A stretch of DNA of 64,000 bases from Pseudomonadota bacterium. GTDB lineage: Bacteria > Bdellovibrionota > UBA1018 > CAIMNF01. Below are positions 53,275 through 63,276 of this stretch, in pieces. Under the pieces are notes generated by a model. It saw only the letters and a program-made list of their open reading frames with translations, had not been told where the DNA came from and searched no databases. A program made the translations under genes and the position numbers. How positions within the stretch are numbered: position 1 is the first letter of the stretch; the number at the start of each line of letters is the position of its first letter. Location of the stretch: the NCBI GenBank assembly GCA_027486675.1, contig JAIXOQ010000004.1:1-64000 (forward strand), written 5' to 3'.

Positions 53275-53616
53275 CTAAGATTGCTGCAGATATTCATGAA
53301 TAGACGAAAGAATCAGTTGTTCTTCATAAGGCTTCTTAAAAATTCGTTTGAATCTGTATTTTGTATCTACGGCTGCCTCTCCGGTGATTAAGAACTTAGG
53401 AATTTCTGAAGGAAGGAGTTGTGCGACTTCGTCGCCGTTGGTACCTGGGAGTCTGTAATCGATAAAGATAAGATCTGGCGAATGATCAGTGATGAATTGT
53501 CTCGCCAAATCTGAGTCAGTAAATGTTTTGATCTCAATATCAATAGACGAAAAAAGATCAACAAAGATCTCACAAAGCATAGGCTCATCATCTAAATAGA
53601 CTATTCTAAGCGACAT
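53275..53616 (-). CDS. Single-domain response regulator
   Basis: The protein has 113 residues, a bare CheY-like receiver: acidic pocket D9/D10/E11, phospho-acceptor D53 in LIFIDYRLPGTNG, LITGEA with the switch threonine, and IFKKPY with the lysine. No output domain, so it works through protein contact, probably between the kinase it overlaps by 11 bases and the Hpt protein. Confidence 0.9.
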   Translation of the reverse strand: MSLRIVYLDDEPMLCEIFVDLFSSIDIEIKTFTDSDLARQFITDHSPDLIFIDYRLPGTNGDEVAQLLPSEIPKFLITGEAAVDTKYRFKRIFKKPYEEQLILSSIHEYLQQS

Positions 53617-54991
53617 TCTTTAGTTTCTCTGCCTTCGGGAATCGAATCTCAAAGCATGTATTGGGTGAATCAGTCAAAAGAGAGATGGTCGCACTATGCT
53701 CATCCAGAATCCCTCTACTAATTGAAAGTCCTAGGCCGGTCCCTTCTCCCACTTTCTTTGTGGTAAAAAAAGGCTCAAAAAGTCTGGTGCGGACTTCTTC
53801 TGAGATGCCTTTTCCGGAATCCATCACGAAGAGTCTGATGTACTCATCGCTCTCTACTATCGACACCTTGACCCATCTATCAGAGCAATCTTTCACGGCT
53901 TCAATCGCGTTATTCATTAAATTTACTAAAACCTGCTCAATCTCAACTTCGTTACAAAAGATAGCAGCATCTTTCATTCCGTCGAAGGTCACTGGAGTGG
54001 AGTTCCTTTTGGAACTACTGTCAATCAGCACAAGCGACTCTCTAACAATTGAGGCTAAATCATGACGCGATAACTCTATGCTATCGCCTGACCGTGAAAA
54101 TTTTTTGAGCCCTTTCACAATTGCTGAAATGCGGTCACAGGATCTCTTGATCGCTTTGATTTTAGAGTTCATTTTATCCGGATCATTCAGAAACCTCGGA
54201 AGCAAGGAGACTGCTCCGTCGATGATCGCAAGAGGATTGTTGATTTCATGAGCGATACCCGCTGACATCTCGCCCAATGATGCCAGCTTTGCGTTCTTGA
54301 CTGACTTCATTCGTTCAGAGTCCAGGTTTTTTTGCAGGCTGATCAAGGCCGTGATGTCCCTCGCAAAACCTAAAACGCCGTAAACTTCGTTCTTATGATT
54401 CCGGACTGGTGCTTTGATTGTATGAAAAATATGAACTTCACCATCAATGACGGCCGGATCATTCTCCAAAACCAAAGTCTTTCCGGATGTAGTGACTTGA
54501 TCATCCAGAGGCCAAAATCCAGTGATTCCTTTTTTCGCGTTCCCTCTTACCAATTCTTCGGGAAAGCCTAAGTCTAAATCTGTTTTTCCAATAAAATCAG
54601 AGGGCTTTAAATGAAGCGCGCTCGCATAGCCTTGATTCACTTTTACGTAACGATGCTCTAGATCTTTAATAAAGATCCAATCCGGCGTGCTATGAATGAT
54701 CTCTTCCAATAAGATACGTTCCGAGGCCACTTTCTCCGTTTGGGTTTGCAAGACGCGAATCACTTCATTGAACTGGTCAATAACTTGACTCAGATCATGG
54801 TCTGTAACGGGAGCGATTTCAGTAAATCTTCCCACCTTCAAATCGGCTAACGCAGTCAGTATGTCTTGTACGGCCTTCGGCTTTTTCCGCTGTTCATCCA
54901 TAAGATACTCTGAGATCCGTCCAATAAGTGCACGCCAGGCCTTTGAGGCCAACAGACATACTTCGGAATGCGGAGGGAAATCTTGATTCAT
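53606..54991 (-). CDS. PAS-domain histidine kinase
   Basis: The protein has 461 residues and no membrane segment. N-terminal helices and a HAMP-like coiled coil lead into a PAS/PAC sensor at about 105-225 (IIHSTPDWIFIKDLEHRYVKVN; EVYGVLGFARDIT), then the HisKA histidine in GIAHEINNPLAIIDGAV and the HATPase boxes [40 protein letters not shown]. It likely phosphorylates the overlapping receiver. Confidence 0.93.
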   Translation of the reverse strand: MNQDFPPHSEVCLLASKAWRALIGRISEYLMDEQRKKPKAVQDILTALADLKVGRFTEIAPVTDHDLSQVIDQFNEVIRVLQTQTEKVASERILLEEIIHSTPDWIFIKDLEHRYVKVNQGYASALHLKPSDFIGKTDLDLGFPEELVRGNAKKGITGFWPLDDQVTTSGKTLVLENDPAVIDGEVHIFHTIKAPVRNHKNEVYGVLGFARDITALISLQKNLDSERMKSVKNAKLASLGEMSAGIAHEINNPLAIIDGAVSLLPRFLNDPDKMNSKIKAIKRSCDRISAIVKGLKKFSRSGDSIELSRHDLASIVRESLVLIDSSSKRNSTPVTFDGMKDAAIFCNEVEIEQVLVNLMNNAIEAVKDCSDRWVKVSIVESDEYIRLFVMDSGKGISEEVRTRLFEPFFTTKKVGEGTGLGLSISRGILDEHSATISLLTDSPNTCFEIRFPKAEKLKNVA

Positions 54992-55028
54992 TTCGCAGAT
55001 TAGACTGAGATAGACGAATGACGGGTAT

Positions 55029-55248
55029 ATGGCTATGAAGATAAAAATCCTTGCGGGGATATTTTCAGCTCTTGTAGTCTTAAGCCCTGATTACCGAAAC
55101 GACTCACCCACCAGCCGCAGGCGTTCCGATTTTGGTTCTAACGTCTCAAGCAACTTGAACGTTTTTAGTCTTTCCTTTGCTCGCCGGAGTTGTTGTACTG
55201 CTCAGCTTTAGTTTTGCAGATAAAAAGGTCGTAAGATTTTTACGCTAG
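55029..55248 (+). pseudogene. Broken small membrane-protein gene
   Basis: The first 19 codons give a signal or membrane helix (MKIKILAGIFSALVVLS). Moving one frame after about 55085 continues as ALITETTHPPAAGVPILVL, an in-frame TGA at about 55156, then TFLVFPLLAGVVVLLSF to TAG at 55248. A frameshift and a stop together indicate decay of a two-helix membrane protein. Family unknown. Confidence 0.5.
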
Positions 55249-55333
55249 GAGCAGAAGTTAGCCCAATGTTCAGTGGGAGCTGCGCCGTTCTATGGGCGTC
55301 AGGAGTCTCCACACAAATGGCGTAGAGATCCCC

Positions 55334-56608
55334 TCAGCCGGGCACTAGCTCCCCAATTTCGCGTTTTAGCTCAAAAATGAGTTCTTCGAACTTTACGATC
55401 CTCTGCCTAAGAAGAGTCTTTCCGGCAGTCTGAGAGCCAGACTCCAGAATGATTCGCATCTGTCGCACGTAATTCTCTGCACGTTCAATCCAGGGGGAAA
55501 TATATTCATCCCGACTCTCACGATCAGCGCCCGTTCGCATCATCATGCCGCGTAAGCTTGGCCACACCGTCCAGTGACGCCCTGAAAAGTCACTCATCAA
55601 TGTGCTTTCTTGAAGTTCGAACTCGCCCAGCTGTGAGATCTCGACATCATTTAAGGCACTCAACTTCTCATCTAGCACACCCTCTCCCGACGCATCGAAA
55701 AGCTCAGCAAGAGTTGGAACGGATACGTCCTGCAATTTAAGGTACGGCTCTTTAGGGTTCCATCCAGTAGCAAGACTGAGGGAGGTACGATCCTCGGAGT
55801 GTGAAAAATTGAGGAGGGTTGTCAGCAATCCTAGGAAAGCAGTGCTAAGGCCCGCGATTTTTGAGAGCACTCCTTCCGCGAATTCGGGGAACATCAATAA
55901 AGTCCCACCGGTCACCACAGTGCCAAACAAGAAGGGCCACCAAGGAAAACCACGAGTTTTAGAGAGGTAAGCAACATTTTCAGGCAATGACAGAGCGGAG
56001 AAGCCTGCGATCTTCACCGTTGCATACACAAAACTCATATTCGCTCGAATGCGTTCCTCTTTACTCAACTTGACGTTGAAATCCGGATCCGGATGAAGTT
56101 GCGTGAACCAAAGCCTCAACTGTGCATCGGATGGGTTCGCGGGGCTGAGGTGCAAGTAATCTAGAACAAGATGCTCCTGCGAGAACTCAGAAAGTAGGTT
56201 CATCGCAGACTTTAGGTAGGTCCCCTGCTTTGCCCCACCCCAAAGCTGGAGAGCGCTCAGCAACATAGAATCCGAATAGTCTTCGCTTACCGATGAAGCA
56301 GTACCGTCTGCACCAAACCGAGCTGCCGCACGGGCGAGCGTTACAAATCCGCTGGAATTTCTTGCAATCGCGTCACGAAAAGATTTTCTCAGGTCACTCG
56401 GTATGGCCTGTACGACTGCTACCCACTTTTGATCTTCGACAAGTTCTTGAACTATTTCGGTCTGAAGGGTCTCAGCACCGCTTGCAGCCGACCCACAAAG
56501 CCTCTGCACAGTGGCCCAAGCTGCAGGTTCATCGCTTTTGCCTTCTGTTGCTGAGGACGCCCATGGGCAAAGCAACAACAGAACAACCATAAATGTACGG
56601 AGCATCAC
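55334..56608 (-). CDS. Large exported protein with two central helices, unknown
   Basis: The protein has 424 residues with a signal peptide (MMLRTFMVVLLLLCPWASSA). A pair of hydrophobic helices near residues 225-265 (FPWWPFLFGTVVTGGTLLMF, KIAGLSTAFLGLLTTLLNF) suggests membrane attachment. An N-terminal cysteine (RLCGSA) lies at the same place as in two neighbouring secreted proteins. No known domain. Confidence 0.7.
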   Translation of the reverse strand: MMLRTFMVVLLLLCPWASSATEGKSDEPAAWATVQRLCGSAASGAETLQTEIVQELVEDQKWVAVVQAIPSDLRKSFRDAIARNSSGFVTLARAAARFGADGTASSVSEDYSDSMLLSALQLWGGAKQGTYLKSAMNLLSEFSQEHLVLDYLHLSPANPSDAQLRLWFTQLHPDPDFNVKLSKEERIRANMSFVYATVKIAGFSALSLPENVAYLSKTRGFPWWPFLFGTVVTGGTLLMFPEFAEGVLSKIAGLSTAFLGLLTTLLNFSHSEDRTSLSLATGWNPKEPYLKLQDVSVPTLAELFDASGEGVLDEKLSALNDVEISQLGEFELQESTLMSDFSGRHWTVWPSLRGMMMRTGADRESRDEYISPWIERAENYVRQMRIILESGSQTAGKTLLRQRIVKFEELIFELKREIGELVPG

Positions 56609-56825
56609 GCGGATTTATACCAGGACGTAACGAAAGTAAATGTCCGCCTTTTTGACTCAACCACACGGATTGCAGGCTTTGATCATTCGATGCATGGGCC
56701 TCTGTTTTTCTCGATTTCTTAGGGGGAGGGATGGACCGTTGGTGAAGATTAAGATGGGTAGATTTCAGGGATAGCATGGACTGGGCCGTAGGGTTCGGAT
56801 GGCGCTTCTCATTCATCCTATAAAG

Positions 56826-57533
56826 CTACTTTTTTAGCAGCCTTTCAAACATCTTCATCATTCTTTCGTCAGCCTCCTGTTCGGTTAAGTGGGAGCTTGG
56901 GCCCATTCTTTCTTGAGGGGCAAAAGCACGACTCAGTTTTTCCCAACGTTGGCTTAGGTCACCTACGGTCATGGTTCGATCCAGAGGAATATAGACGTAG
57001 GCCGAAATTGCCAGGAGATCTTCCACAATTACGAGCCGAGAATGATTTTCCGGATCTTCTCTAACAGCTGTGGTGACTTCGTTACCGCCCCCGAGACTCG
57101 AAGGATGATCTATATCCGGTCCGCCGTAACTCCAAGGTCGTCCGATACGCGCATCGTCCAGACTTTTTGAGAAGAGGCCAAACAGAATTTTTTGATTCTC
57201 CTTTGAAAGCCCGGTAAACCAAAAAGCCAATCTCGAATACGCCTTACCATCGTAGAAATAACGGTTTTCTGACTGAAGATCGTTCTTATTTGCGCTACTG
57301 GAGGACGTGGAAATATTCTTTCTTAGCATTTCAAGGATCGCGGGAATGAGAGGCACCTCAATATAGGATTCAATATTTTCTGGGGTCAATAACGCATCGG
57401 CATAAACAGGGATCGCATCGACATCAGTAACTAACAAATTACAAAGATTCTGATTATTTCCAGCGTGCGCTACACAGCCTGCAAAAATGAGAGAACTGGC
57501 TATCATTGGGACATATATCCTTAAAGTGGACAT
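56826..57533 (-). CDS. Lipoprotein-like secreted protein, unknown
   Basis: The protein has 235 residues. The signal ends at IFAGC, a fair lipobox, so it may be a lipoprotein. A second cysteine follows in NLCNLLV. A segment around 95-130 (YSRLAFWFTGLSKENQKILFG) resembles one in the frameshifted gene at 57764 (PAVYLAVLRTLPDADQSRLS), suggesting distant paralogy. No known domain. Divergent from that gene with a 230-base gap. Confidence 0.65.
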   Translation of the reverse strand: MSTLRIYVPMIASSLIFAGCVAHAGNNQNLCNLLVTDVDAIPVYADALLTPENIESYIEVPLIPAILEMLRKNISTSSSSANKNDLQSENRYFYDGKAYSRLAFWFTGLSKENQKILFGLFSKSLDDARIGRPWSYGGPDIDHPSSLGGGNEVTTAVREDPENHSRLVIVEDLLAISAYVYIPLDRTMTVGDLSQRWEKLSRAFAPQERMGPSSHLTEQEADERMMKMFERLLKK

Positions 57534-57763
57534 CGGCGCTGAACTTACATTCGCATAATTTTGTTGTCACTAGTGCAATGCAGAGCATAGACGAAGCAAA
57601 GACTTGAGGCGCAATCCCGGGGACCACCCCCATTCCGTAGAGATTACTTAGGAATTCCTACCAACCCCAAAAGCGGACATATAGCTGATTACCAACATCG
57701 ATCGCCCCAATACTTGACAAAAGTTATCGATAATTTTAGTTTACCCGCATTTCTCGTAGGGGT
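57534..57763. promoter_or_regulatory. Divergent promoter region
   Basis: TTGACA occurs at about 57715 and AT-rich sequence (gataatttta) follows, but the spacing to GATAAT is only nine bases, so the -10 must be the weaker element further on. No gene seen in this 230-base interval. Confidence 0.4.
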
Positions 57764-59153
57764 TTGCATTTTACTTTTGCCTTCACTGTTTTTGCCGCTC
57801 CCATGGCTTTCGCAGCAGAGCCGGTCCTGAGCCCTGGAGTAATGCTAGCGAATGGTTTTTGCGCTCATGTTGTGGACGCTCCTGCTTCGCAAACTTTAAG
57901 GAGTATTGAGGATGTACTCATTGCTACTGCGAATACAAATGAGCTGCAAATCGAACTTCTCCATCAGGTCGGCTACATCACGCCAAAGACACTTCTAAGG
58001 TACACCGCTACCCAAGAAGTGCCCTCAGGAGTCGTGCGCCTTCCTGATCTATTCGGCATGTTGGAGCATTCCTCCGAGTTCTTAGCGAAAAAGCTAGGAT
58101 ATGAACCGCTGCCTGGCATGGATTCGATGTCGAGCGATTTAAAATCTTTACGGTATCCCCCTGCAGTGTATCTCGCCGTTCTTCGTACGCTACCTGACGC
58201 AGATCAATCTCGCTTAAGTTACGCTGAGCCGGCGAACGGTTTGAGTACAACCCTGTTTGAATCTGCTACTGAATATCTAAGAAATATTAGGATCGTAGGG
58301 ACAGAGGAAGTTCACAAGGTGCTTCATCCGCTTTTCGCGTCGATGCTTCAGAGGCATAACGGAGGCTCTCCAGAAACTTCCATTCTCACTGCCCTTGCGC
58401 GTTTCAATGTCGCTTATCTACTCATGGGCAGCTTCAACGAATCCTGGTTCAATTTCGATCCGGAGGGATCAGCGGTGCTTCTCTCAGAGATCGCTCGGTC
58501 GCTTGGATTCCAGATTAGCCGGAATCTTCAAAGCTCAGGAAGAGGGATTGTCCATCGTACTGGATCTGAATCATGCGCTAACGTCCGGTCTTGGACTAGG
58601 AGCGAATGCGAGCCACCTGCGCACCTTGTTGCAGGATCTTAGATCTGCAATGCAAGATCCGAAATCAGCAAAATATACAATCAAGGGTCATTATTTGAGC
58701 ATCTTTGCGGAAGCGGCTGAGGCTTTCAAAGTGATCGAGCGGTACCTCCTCATTTCTGAGTTAAATGCCTCCTCTTTCGCAGAGCAGCTTCAAACACTTC
58801 GGTCGCGTGTTACCGCACTTCGCAAATCGGGAAATGAGTCTTCGCTCGAAGGTGCCGGATCACTGATAAACAAAACTCTCACGCAGAGGTTGGATTACGC
58901 GGATGAAGTCCTTCAGGAGGCGATCAAGATGCTTGGTGCTTACAAGCTCATGAGGGCACAGCCTGATCAGGTTCAAGAGGTGATACGCCGTCGTGAAGCT
59001 CTTGAAAATAATATTGCTCCATTAGCCGAGAACTGGTGGCCGCACGAAGGAATCGACAGGATCACAGATCAGCAGATCAGCGATTTCTCGTACGATGCCG
59101 CTGAGATCATCTCGGTTCTATTTAATTTAGCTCAAATTCCTCGGACCCCATGA
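57764..59153 (+). pseudogene. Secreted protein gene split by a frameshift
   Basis: The first frame (57764-58642) encodes a signal peptide (MHFTFAFTVFAAPMAFA, TTG start) and about 250 coherent residues. Its sense ends near LLSEIARSLGFQ. The second frame (58395-59153) becomes coherent at GIFKAQEEGLSIVLDLNHAL and runs 200 helical residues to TGA. The switch is by one base between about 58500 and 58545. The product would have about 463 residues and no known domain. It could be a real mutation, a sequencing error or, less likely, programmed shifting; no slippery site is evident. Confidence 0.72.
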
Positions 59154-59298
59154 ACTCATGCGTCATGCGTGCCGGATCACATCAAGTGCACAAGCAGCCT
59201 GCCCATTTTTTCGCTTCTAGCTCAAGATTTTGTCGAATACGCCTGCTTAGCTTCGTCTTCTTATCGCGAGCCGAAGGGAGAGCCTACATACGGCCGGT

Positions 59299-59844
59299 TC
59301 AGTCAACATCCCAAAAGCCGTCCCAAAACTCATCCCAGGCACTAGGGCGGTCTCCGGTATTCCGTGTCTCATCTTTTCTCGGCCGGGGAAATCCGTACCC
59401 TATATGCCCACGCTTTGGCTTGGCTTTACCCATTTGATATTGGCCAGGCTTAAATACCTTCGCTGAAGGACTTTCCGGAGCAGTACCTTCGCCTCTCAAA
59501 AGCCTCAATTGCGAACGCGTCAACCGCTCCTGACCCAAAAAAACTCGACCTGCAAGATCCTGAAACCAGTCTTCTCGACCCAAAAGTTCATTCGCAATCT
59601 GTGAAACAAGCTCAGGCCCTCGCGTAACGTCGGCACAGACGGAAGTTTCTAGTTTAAGGGCTTGAAACAACGCTATGTGCGAATTAAAAAGTCGCTCAGT
59701 TCGATATGCCCTACCGCTTGCATGTCTGACCGCTTCATTAAAGGCATTCTCTCCAATCCTCACTGCGGCTTCGTAAGGCAAAACGGCGTTAGCCATTCGA
59801 CCAAAAGAAAGAACAAATACGACGAAGAGAACCCGAAATGCCAT
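59299..59844 (-). CDS. Secreted hypothetical protein
   Basis: The protein has 181 residues with a signal peptide (MAFRVLFVVFVLSFGRMANA). The mature part has one cysteine (VCADVTRGPELVSQIANELL) and a tail rich in Pro, Lys and aromatic residues. No known domain. It stands alone in a cluster of secreted proteins. Confidence 0.65.
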   Translation of the reverse strand: MAFRVLFVVFVLSFGRMANAVLPYEAAVRIGENAFNEAVRHASGRAYRTERLFNSHIALFQALKLETSVCADVTRGPELVSQIANELLGREDWFQDLAGRVFLGQERLTRSQLRLLRGEGTAPESPSAKVFKPGQYQMGKAKPKRGHIGYGFPRPRKDETRNTGDRPSAWDEFWDGFWDVD

Positions 59845-60155
59845 AGGGTATGACTTATGTTTTTATTAACGTTAAGTCTATAGCTAATCTGGGATCAACA
59901 AGGCCGGTGTACAGAGTGATCTCCGAGTTCATCGAGTTGTATGCGATAACGCCCGTAGACGAAATAATAGCTCAAAGCACCTAAATTTTTCTTCGGGTAG
60001 CGCTTCGATCCTTCCGATTTCCTAAAAACTTTTTCGGGGTTTGAAAAAGATTCACTGAGACTTGGGCCAACCTTCCCCATAGCCACTCTCTAAGCTATGT
60101 TATCGTGGAGCGACTCGTGGTTCCTACCATCATCAGATTTTGGGGTAATTAAGGG
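59845..60155. other. Intergenic region with one doubtful small frame
   Basis: A minus-strand frame (59895-60080) of about 61 residues begins with ATG or an upstream GTG and has GAGAG nearby, with a basic sequence (KKNLGALSYYFVYGRYRI); it may be a real small gene or a remnant. I see no RNA gene. AT-rich sequence near 60135-60155 may hold the promoter of the next gene. Confidence 0.35.
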
Positions 60156-61166
60156 ATGATCAGGCTTTGTTTAATTCTATGGATCTTTATTCTTTCATTC
60201 TTTGATTCGATCTCCGTTCGAGCCAATGGCGGAAATGATGTCATCTACTTTTTAGTCAAGGCACGCAAGACCGGAGATCAGGAGATGACTATCCTAAATA
60301 AGTTGTGGAGTAACTCGGATCTTGTCGCGAATGCAGAAGTAGAGCCTACTCCCGCGTACGTCATTGAGAAGGTTAATTTATTTATCGATAAGATATTTTT
60401 GAAGACTCACTTGAGCCGCTTCTCTATTTGGAGTGATTCCGGACTATTTTATAAAATGATCTATGGCGAACTTCTCAGGCATCCAAAACTGATGTCTCTT
60501 ATCCGAGATGATAAGAACGGAGAGGTTCATGGATATATCGAGGACTACCTCCGAGGGGAGCTTCAATATGCGATCAAAACCCCAACTTATCCGGTGGAAC
60601 GACTGCCGTGCCTCCTAACGATTGCAGATAAATACTTTCAGAACATAGTCAGCAAGAAACAGTTAACGGTGTTGCAAGATAGAGTAATTCATTCATTATT
60701 CGAGAATCCGAGCCTCTTTCACGAAGTAGATCAAGAGTATGTGTCTCTCAACTGGAGCAAATTACCAATTTGGGAACGCCTCTTAAAAATGAAGCCTGAA
60801 ATACGAGCACGATGGGTACTCGATCAACTTGACCCAGAGAATGAAGATAGACGCGCAGTCAAACAGATTTGGGCTGTTCTTCGGGAAAAAGTGCAAGGAG
60901 ATCCACTTCATTACCCAACTGATTTCCAAATCATTGTTGATGCCGTCCGCAAAGATGGCGACGTCACGGGATGGTTCTCCGCTGAAGAATTTTATACTTG
61001 GGTATTTGAAGCATTGAAGGAGCAGCCCGCACGTAGCTGGATCACCCCTTACATTTCATGGATCGAAACCGATCCCTATTTTAAAATCTTAAGAGTCGAA
61101 AATTCTTCAGCTCATCTGTCGCCAAAAACTTGCACCGATATCGTTCAGCGATCAAACCCTAATTAA
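60156..61166 (+). CDS. Secreted helical protein, unknown
   Basis: The protein has 336 residues with a signal peptide (MIRLCLILWIFILSFFDSISVRA). The mature protein is helical with a few cysteines near the end (TCTDIVQRS) and in RLPCLLTIAD. Lower GC than neighbours, as are the adjacent genes. AAGGG lies just before the ATG. No known domain. Confidence 0.68.
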   Translation: MIRLCLILWIFILSFFDSISVRANGGNDVIYFLVKARKTGDQEMTILNKLWSNSDLVANAEVEPTPAYVIEKVNLFIDKIFLKTHLSRFSIWSDSGLFYKMIYGELLRHPKLMSLIRDDKNGEVHGYIEDYLRGELQYAIKTPTYPVERLPCLLTIADKYFQNIVSKKQLTVLQDRVIHSLFENPSLFHEVDQEYVSLNWSKLPIWERLLKMKPEIRARWVLDQLDPENEDRRAVKQIWAVLREKVQGDPLHYPTDFQIIVDAVRKDGDVTGWFSAEEFYTWVFEALKEQPARSWITPYISWIETDPYFKILRVENSSAHLSPKTCTDIVQRSNPN

Positions 61167-61251
61167 TCCAACAACAGAATTCTGCTCCACGACGGTTGCC
61201 CTAAGACCGCGTGAGCGATTCCAAGTCCTTAAAATCTCTTAATCCTATAGT

Positions 61252-61728
61252 TTGGTCCAATCTCGCATCGCCAACGATTCAAAAAAGTATTACTCAATGA
61301 CCATGGCATTTATTTCGAAACTCAAGCCAGTAGTTCGACAATATGGGTCCTGTCAGGTCATTCCTTACGTGGATGAAAGCTGGGACAGGTTAGACCAGGC
61401 TGAGATCGACTTACAGTTATCGAGTGCCTTGCAAGTTTCCGGTTGGGCTTCCGAAGATTCTCTCTATTTTATTGGGTTCTGTTGGAAGTCCGGTGATCGA
61501 CCGTATATTGACCTCTGGCGCTTTAAAGCAAATCCTGTGGACGATCACTCAGGACCGCTCGCGGATATGGTCGTCTGTCAATCTGGGAAGTGCGTACAAA
61601 ACATGGGGGTCGCGTCAGGGAATACATTAGCCGTCTTGGGGTTAGAAGAGCTGCATCGTCGCGACTGCGGGTCTTTGGAGAAGTATCTCCTTCTAAGACC
61701 AGAACTTCCGTTAGGCCTTTGGAAGTAA
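61252..61728 (+). CDS. Hypothetical protein
   Basis: The frame from TTG 61252 gives 158 residues; ATG 61297 or 61303 is an alternative start. Sequence is a mixed alpha/beta domain with several cysteines (GSCQVIPY, GFCWKSGD, CQSGKCVQ, RDCGSLE). No domain is recognised. There is no signal peptide, unlike its neighbours, so a missing 5' part is possible. Confidence 0.5.
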   Translation: MVQSRIANDSKKYYSMTMAFISKLKPVVRQYGSCQVIPYVDESWDRLDQAEIDLQLSSALQVSGWASEDSLYFIGFCWKSGDRPYIDLWRFKANPVDDHSGPLADMVVCQSGKCVQNMGVASGNTLAVLGLEELHRRDCGSLEKYLLLRPELPLGLWK

Positions 61729-61829
61729 GAACTTCTGGTGGCCTCCTGCACGTGAGGGAATCGATGTCAAAAATACAGATGCGTGATTAGGTTTGAGAAA
61801 GGTATCTGCCAAGACTTTATCCAGTTGGT

Positions 61830-62416
61830 TCAAAATAACTCTCGAAAGCGCGGCTCTGTCTCGAACGATACTATGATCAATCCAACCCCTTCGGCGAAAC
61901 AGGTCATTGTGCCATTGCCTCCTGCTGGAATTTCATCGAAGAAGTAAATCCCTCCTAGACCACCAACGATTGCTAGTTCGTCGCCTAGCAGTTTCCGTAC
62001 AGCCAGTATTCTTTCAGGTGTAGGAATGCTTCCAACTTTATGGCTGTTATCTGCGGGACCAACGTGCACAACTCGGCTATATTCTCGGGCTGCAAATGCA
62101 CTCTGGTTACCTCCTCATAGTCCTGGAGAATAATCGGAAGTGAAGTACTGTCCGCTACACGACGATAATGTCTGATGAATTCCGGTCCGTAGATCCAACC
62201 ATCAGGAGGAGCGACCATTACAGCACCGGCCCTTAAATCGAGAGCTGATGCCGTCATTCTTATTGCCTCTTCCGTACCGTTGGCTGACGCACCAACGACT
62301 ACAGGGCAACGACCATCAACTATTTCAAAGATTCTTCTAGAGAGTAACTGGGGGACGCCGTGAATGGTGCCGAAGAACTGGCGGGTTAGACATGAATACT
62401 CAGTGCTATACACCAA
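61830..62416 (-). pseudogene. DapA-family (DHDPS/NAL) aldolase pseudogene
   Basis: Two minus-strand frames together give a middle piece of a dihydrodipicolinate-synthase-like protein: CPVVVGASANGTEEAIRM, VMVAPPDGW, ILQDYEEVTRVHLQPENIAEL and AIKLE with the Schiff-base lysine in frame one, then after a shift near 62030 KVGSIPTPERILAVRKLL and IVGGLGGIYFFDEIPAGG NGTMTCFAEG in frame two. About 80 N-terminal and 50 C-terminal residues are missing. It cannot be functional. Confidence 0.85.
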
Positions 62417-62435
62417 GCACCGAAATCGGTGTGGT

Positions 62436-63266
62436 CTATCTTATGTGCCGAACTTGGCCGGAAATGCGAATCGAGTCGCCAGCATCCTTAGGAATCTTGG
62501 CATAAATACGAGACCGCATCCCGATATCTTCCCCTTGAATGATTTCAATCTCGCCGCTACAAGGCCACTGAATATGTCTGAGATACCCAGCAAAAGCAGC
62601 TGCAGAGGATCCAGTGGCTGGGTCCTCATAAACTCCGCCTGCTGCAAATGCGTTCCGAGCATGAAAGAGTTGTTCGTTTTCTGCGTATACGACCATCACA
62701 GTCACAACTCCTAAATCATTCATGAGATGGAGTCCTTGGTCGAAATCATATCTCATGGCGGAAAGCCGGGTCTTACTGTTTAGAGCCAACAATAGGTGCT
62801 CGTTTCCGGCATTGATAAATGCCGATGGAATCTTCTGATCTAAGTCACCCCGGGTATATCCAAAGACTCGTAGTGCCCTCGTGATCACGTCATCATTCGT
62901 CGCCTGACTTCGGGTAGGAAACGACTGAAGTGCAGCTGTCATTGTGTTCTTTTTGCTCTCGGCTTCGACGGTAATGGATCCGCTACTGAGTAGGAGCGGG
63001 AACACACCATTTCCATTTTTCAGTGCGAGTGCGGCTCCGAGCGCGAGCGTCGCATGACCGCAGAAAGGAACTTCAACTGTTGGAGAGAAGTAACGGACGG
63101 TCCAGGCGTCCGCAGAAGGCGTTGCAAATACAGTCTCTGAATAGCCGACTTCACACGCGATTGCTTGCATTTGTTCTGCATCTGGCAGTTCGTCCGCGAG
63201 GACCACACCCGCAGGATTGCCCCCAGTGTCGCGGTCCGAAAAAGCAGCAAATTTCTGTACTCTCAT
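62436..63266 (-). CDS. PhzF family isomerase/epimerase-like protein
   Basis: The protein has 276 residues. PhzF features are QKFAAFSDRDTGGNPAGVVL, the catalytic glutamate in GYSETVFATP, RYFSPTVEVPFCGHATLALG and YEDPATGSSAAAFAGYL. The fold resembles diaminopimelate epimerase; substrates vary widely, so no reaction is assigned. Frame intact, unlike the aldolase remnant 20 bases downstream. Confidence 0.9.
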   Translation of the reverse strand: MRVQKFAAFSDRDTGGNPAGVVLADELPDAEQMQAIACEVGYSETVFATPSADAWTVRYFSPTVEVPFCGHATLALGAALALKNGNGVFPLLLSSGSITVEAESKKNTMTAALQSFPTRSQATNDDVITRALRVFGYTRGDLDQKIPSAFINAGNEHLLLALNSKTRLSAMRYDFDQGLHLMNDLGVVTVMVVYAENEQLFHARNAFAAGGVYEDPATGSSAAAFAGYLRHIQWPCSGEIEIIQGEDIGMRSRIYAKIPKDAGDSIRISGQVRHIR

Positions 63267-63276
63267 CCCACATGTT

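Noticed and set aside
53125-55248. TGA recoding (TGA read as an amino acid) in two remnants
   Set aside because: TGA acts as a normal stop elsewhere in the window, and both frames show other signs of decay.
56529-56816. Leftward 95-codon frame upstream of the exported protein at 55334
   Set aside because: Composition is basic and Ser/Pro-rich without any motif, and it overlaps the signal peptide of the real gene.
59150-59437. Rightward 95-codon frame after the frameshifted gene
   Set aside because: It lies opposite a secreted protein gene with a clear signal peptide and has no coherent sequence of its own.
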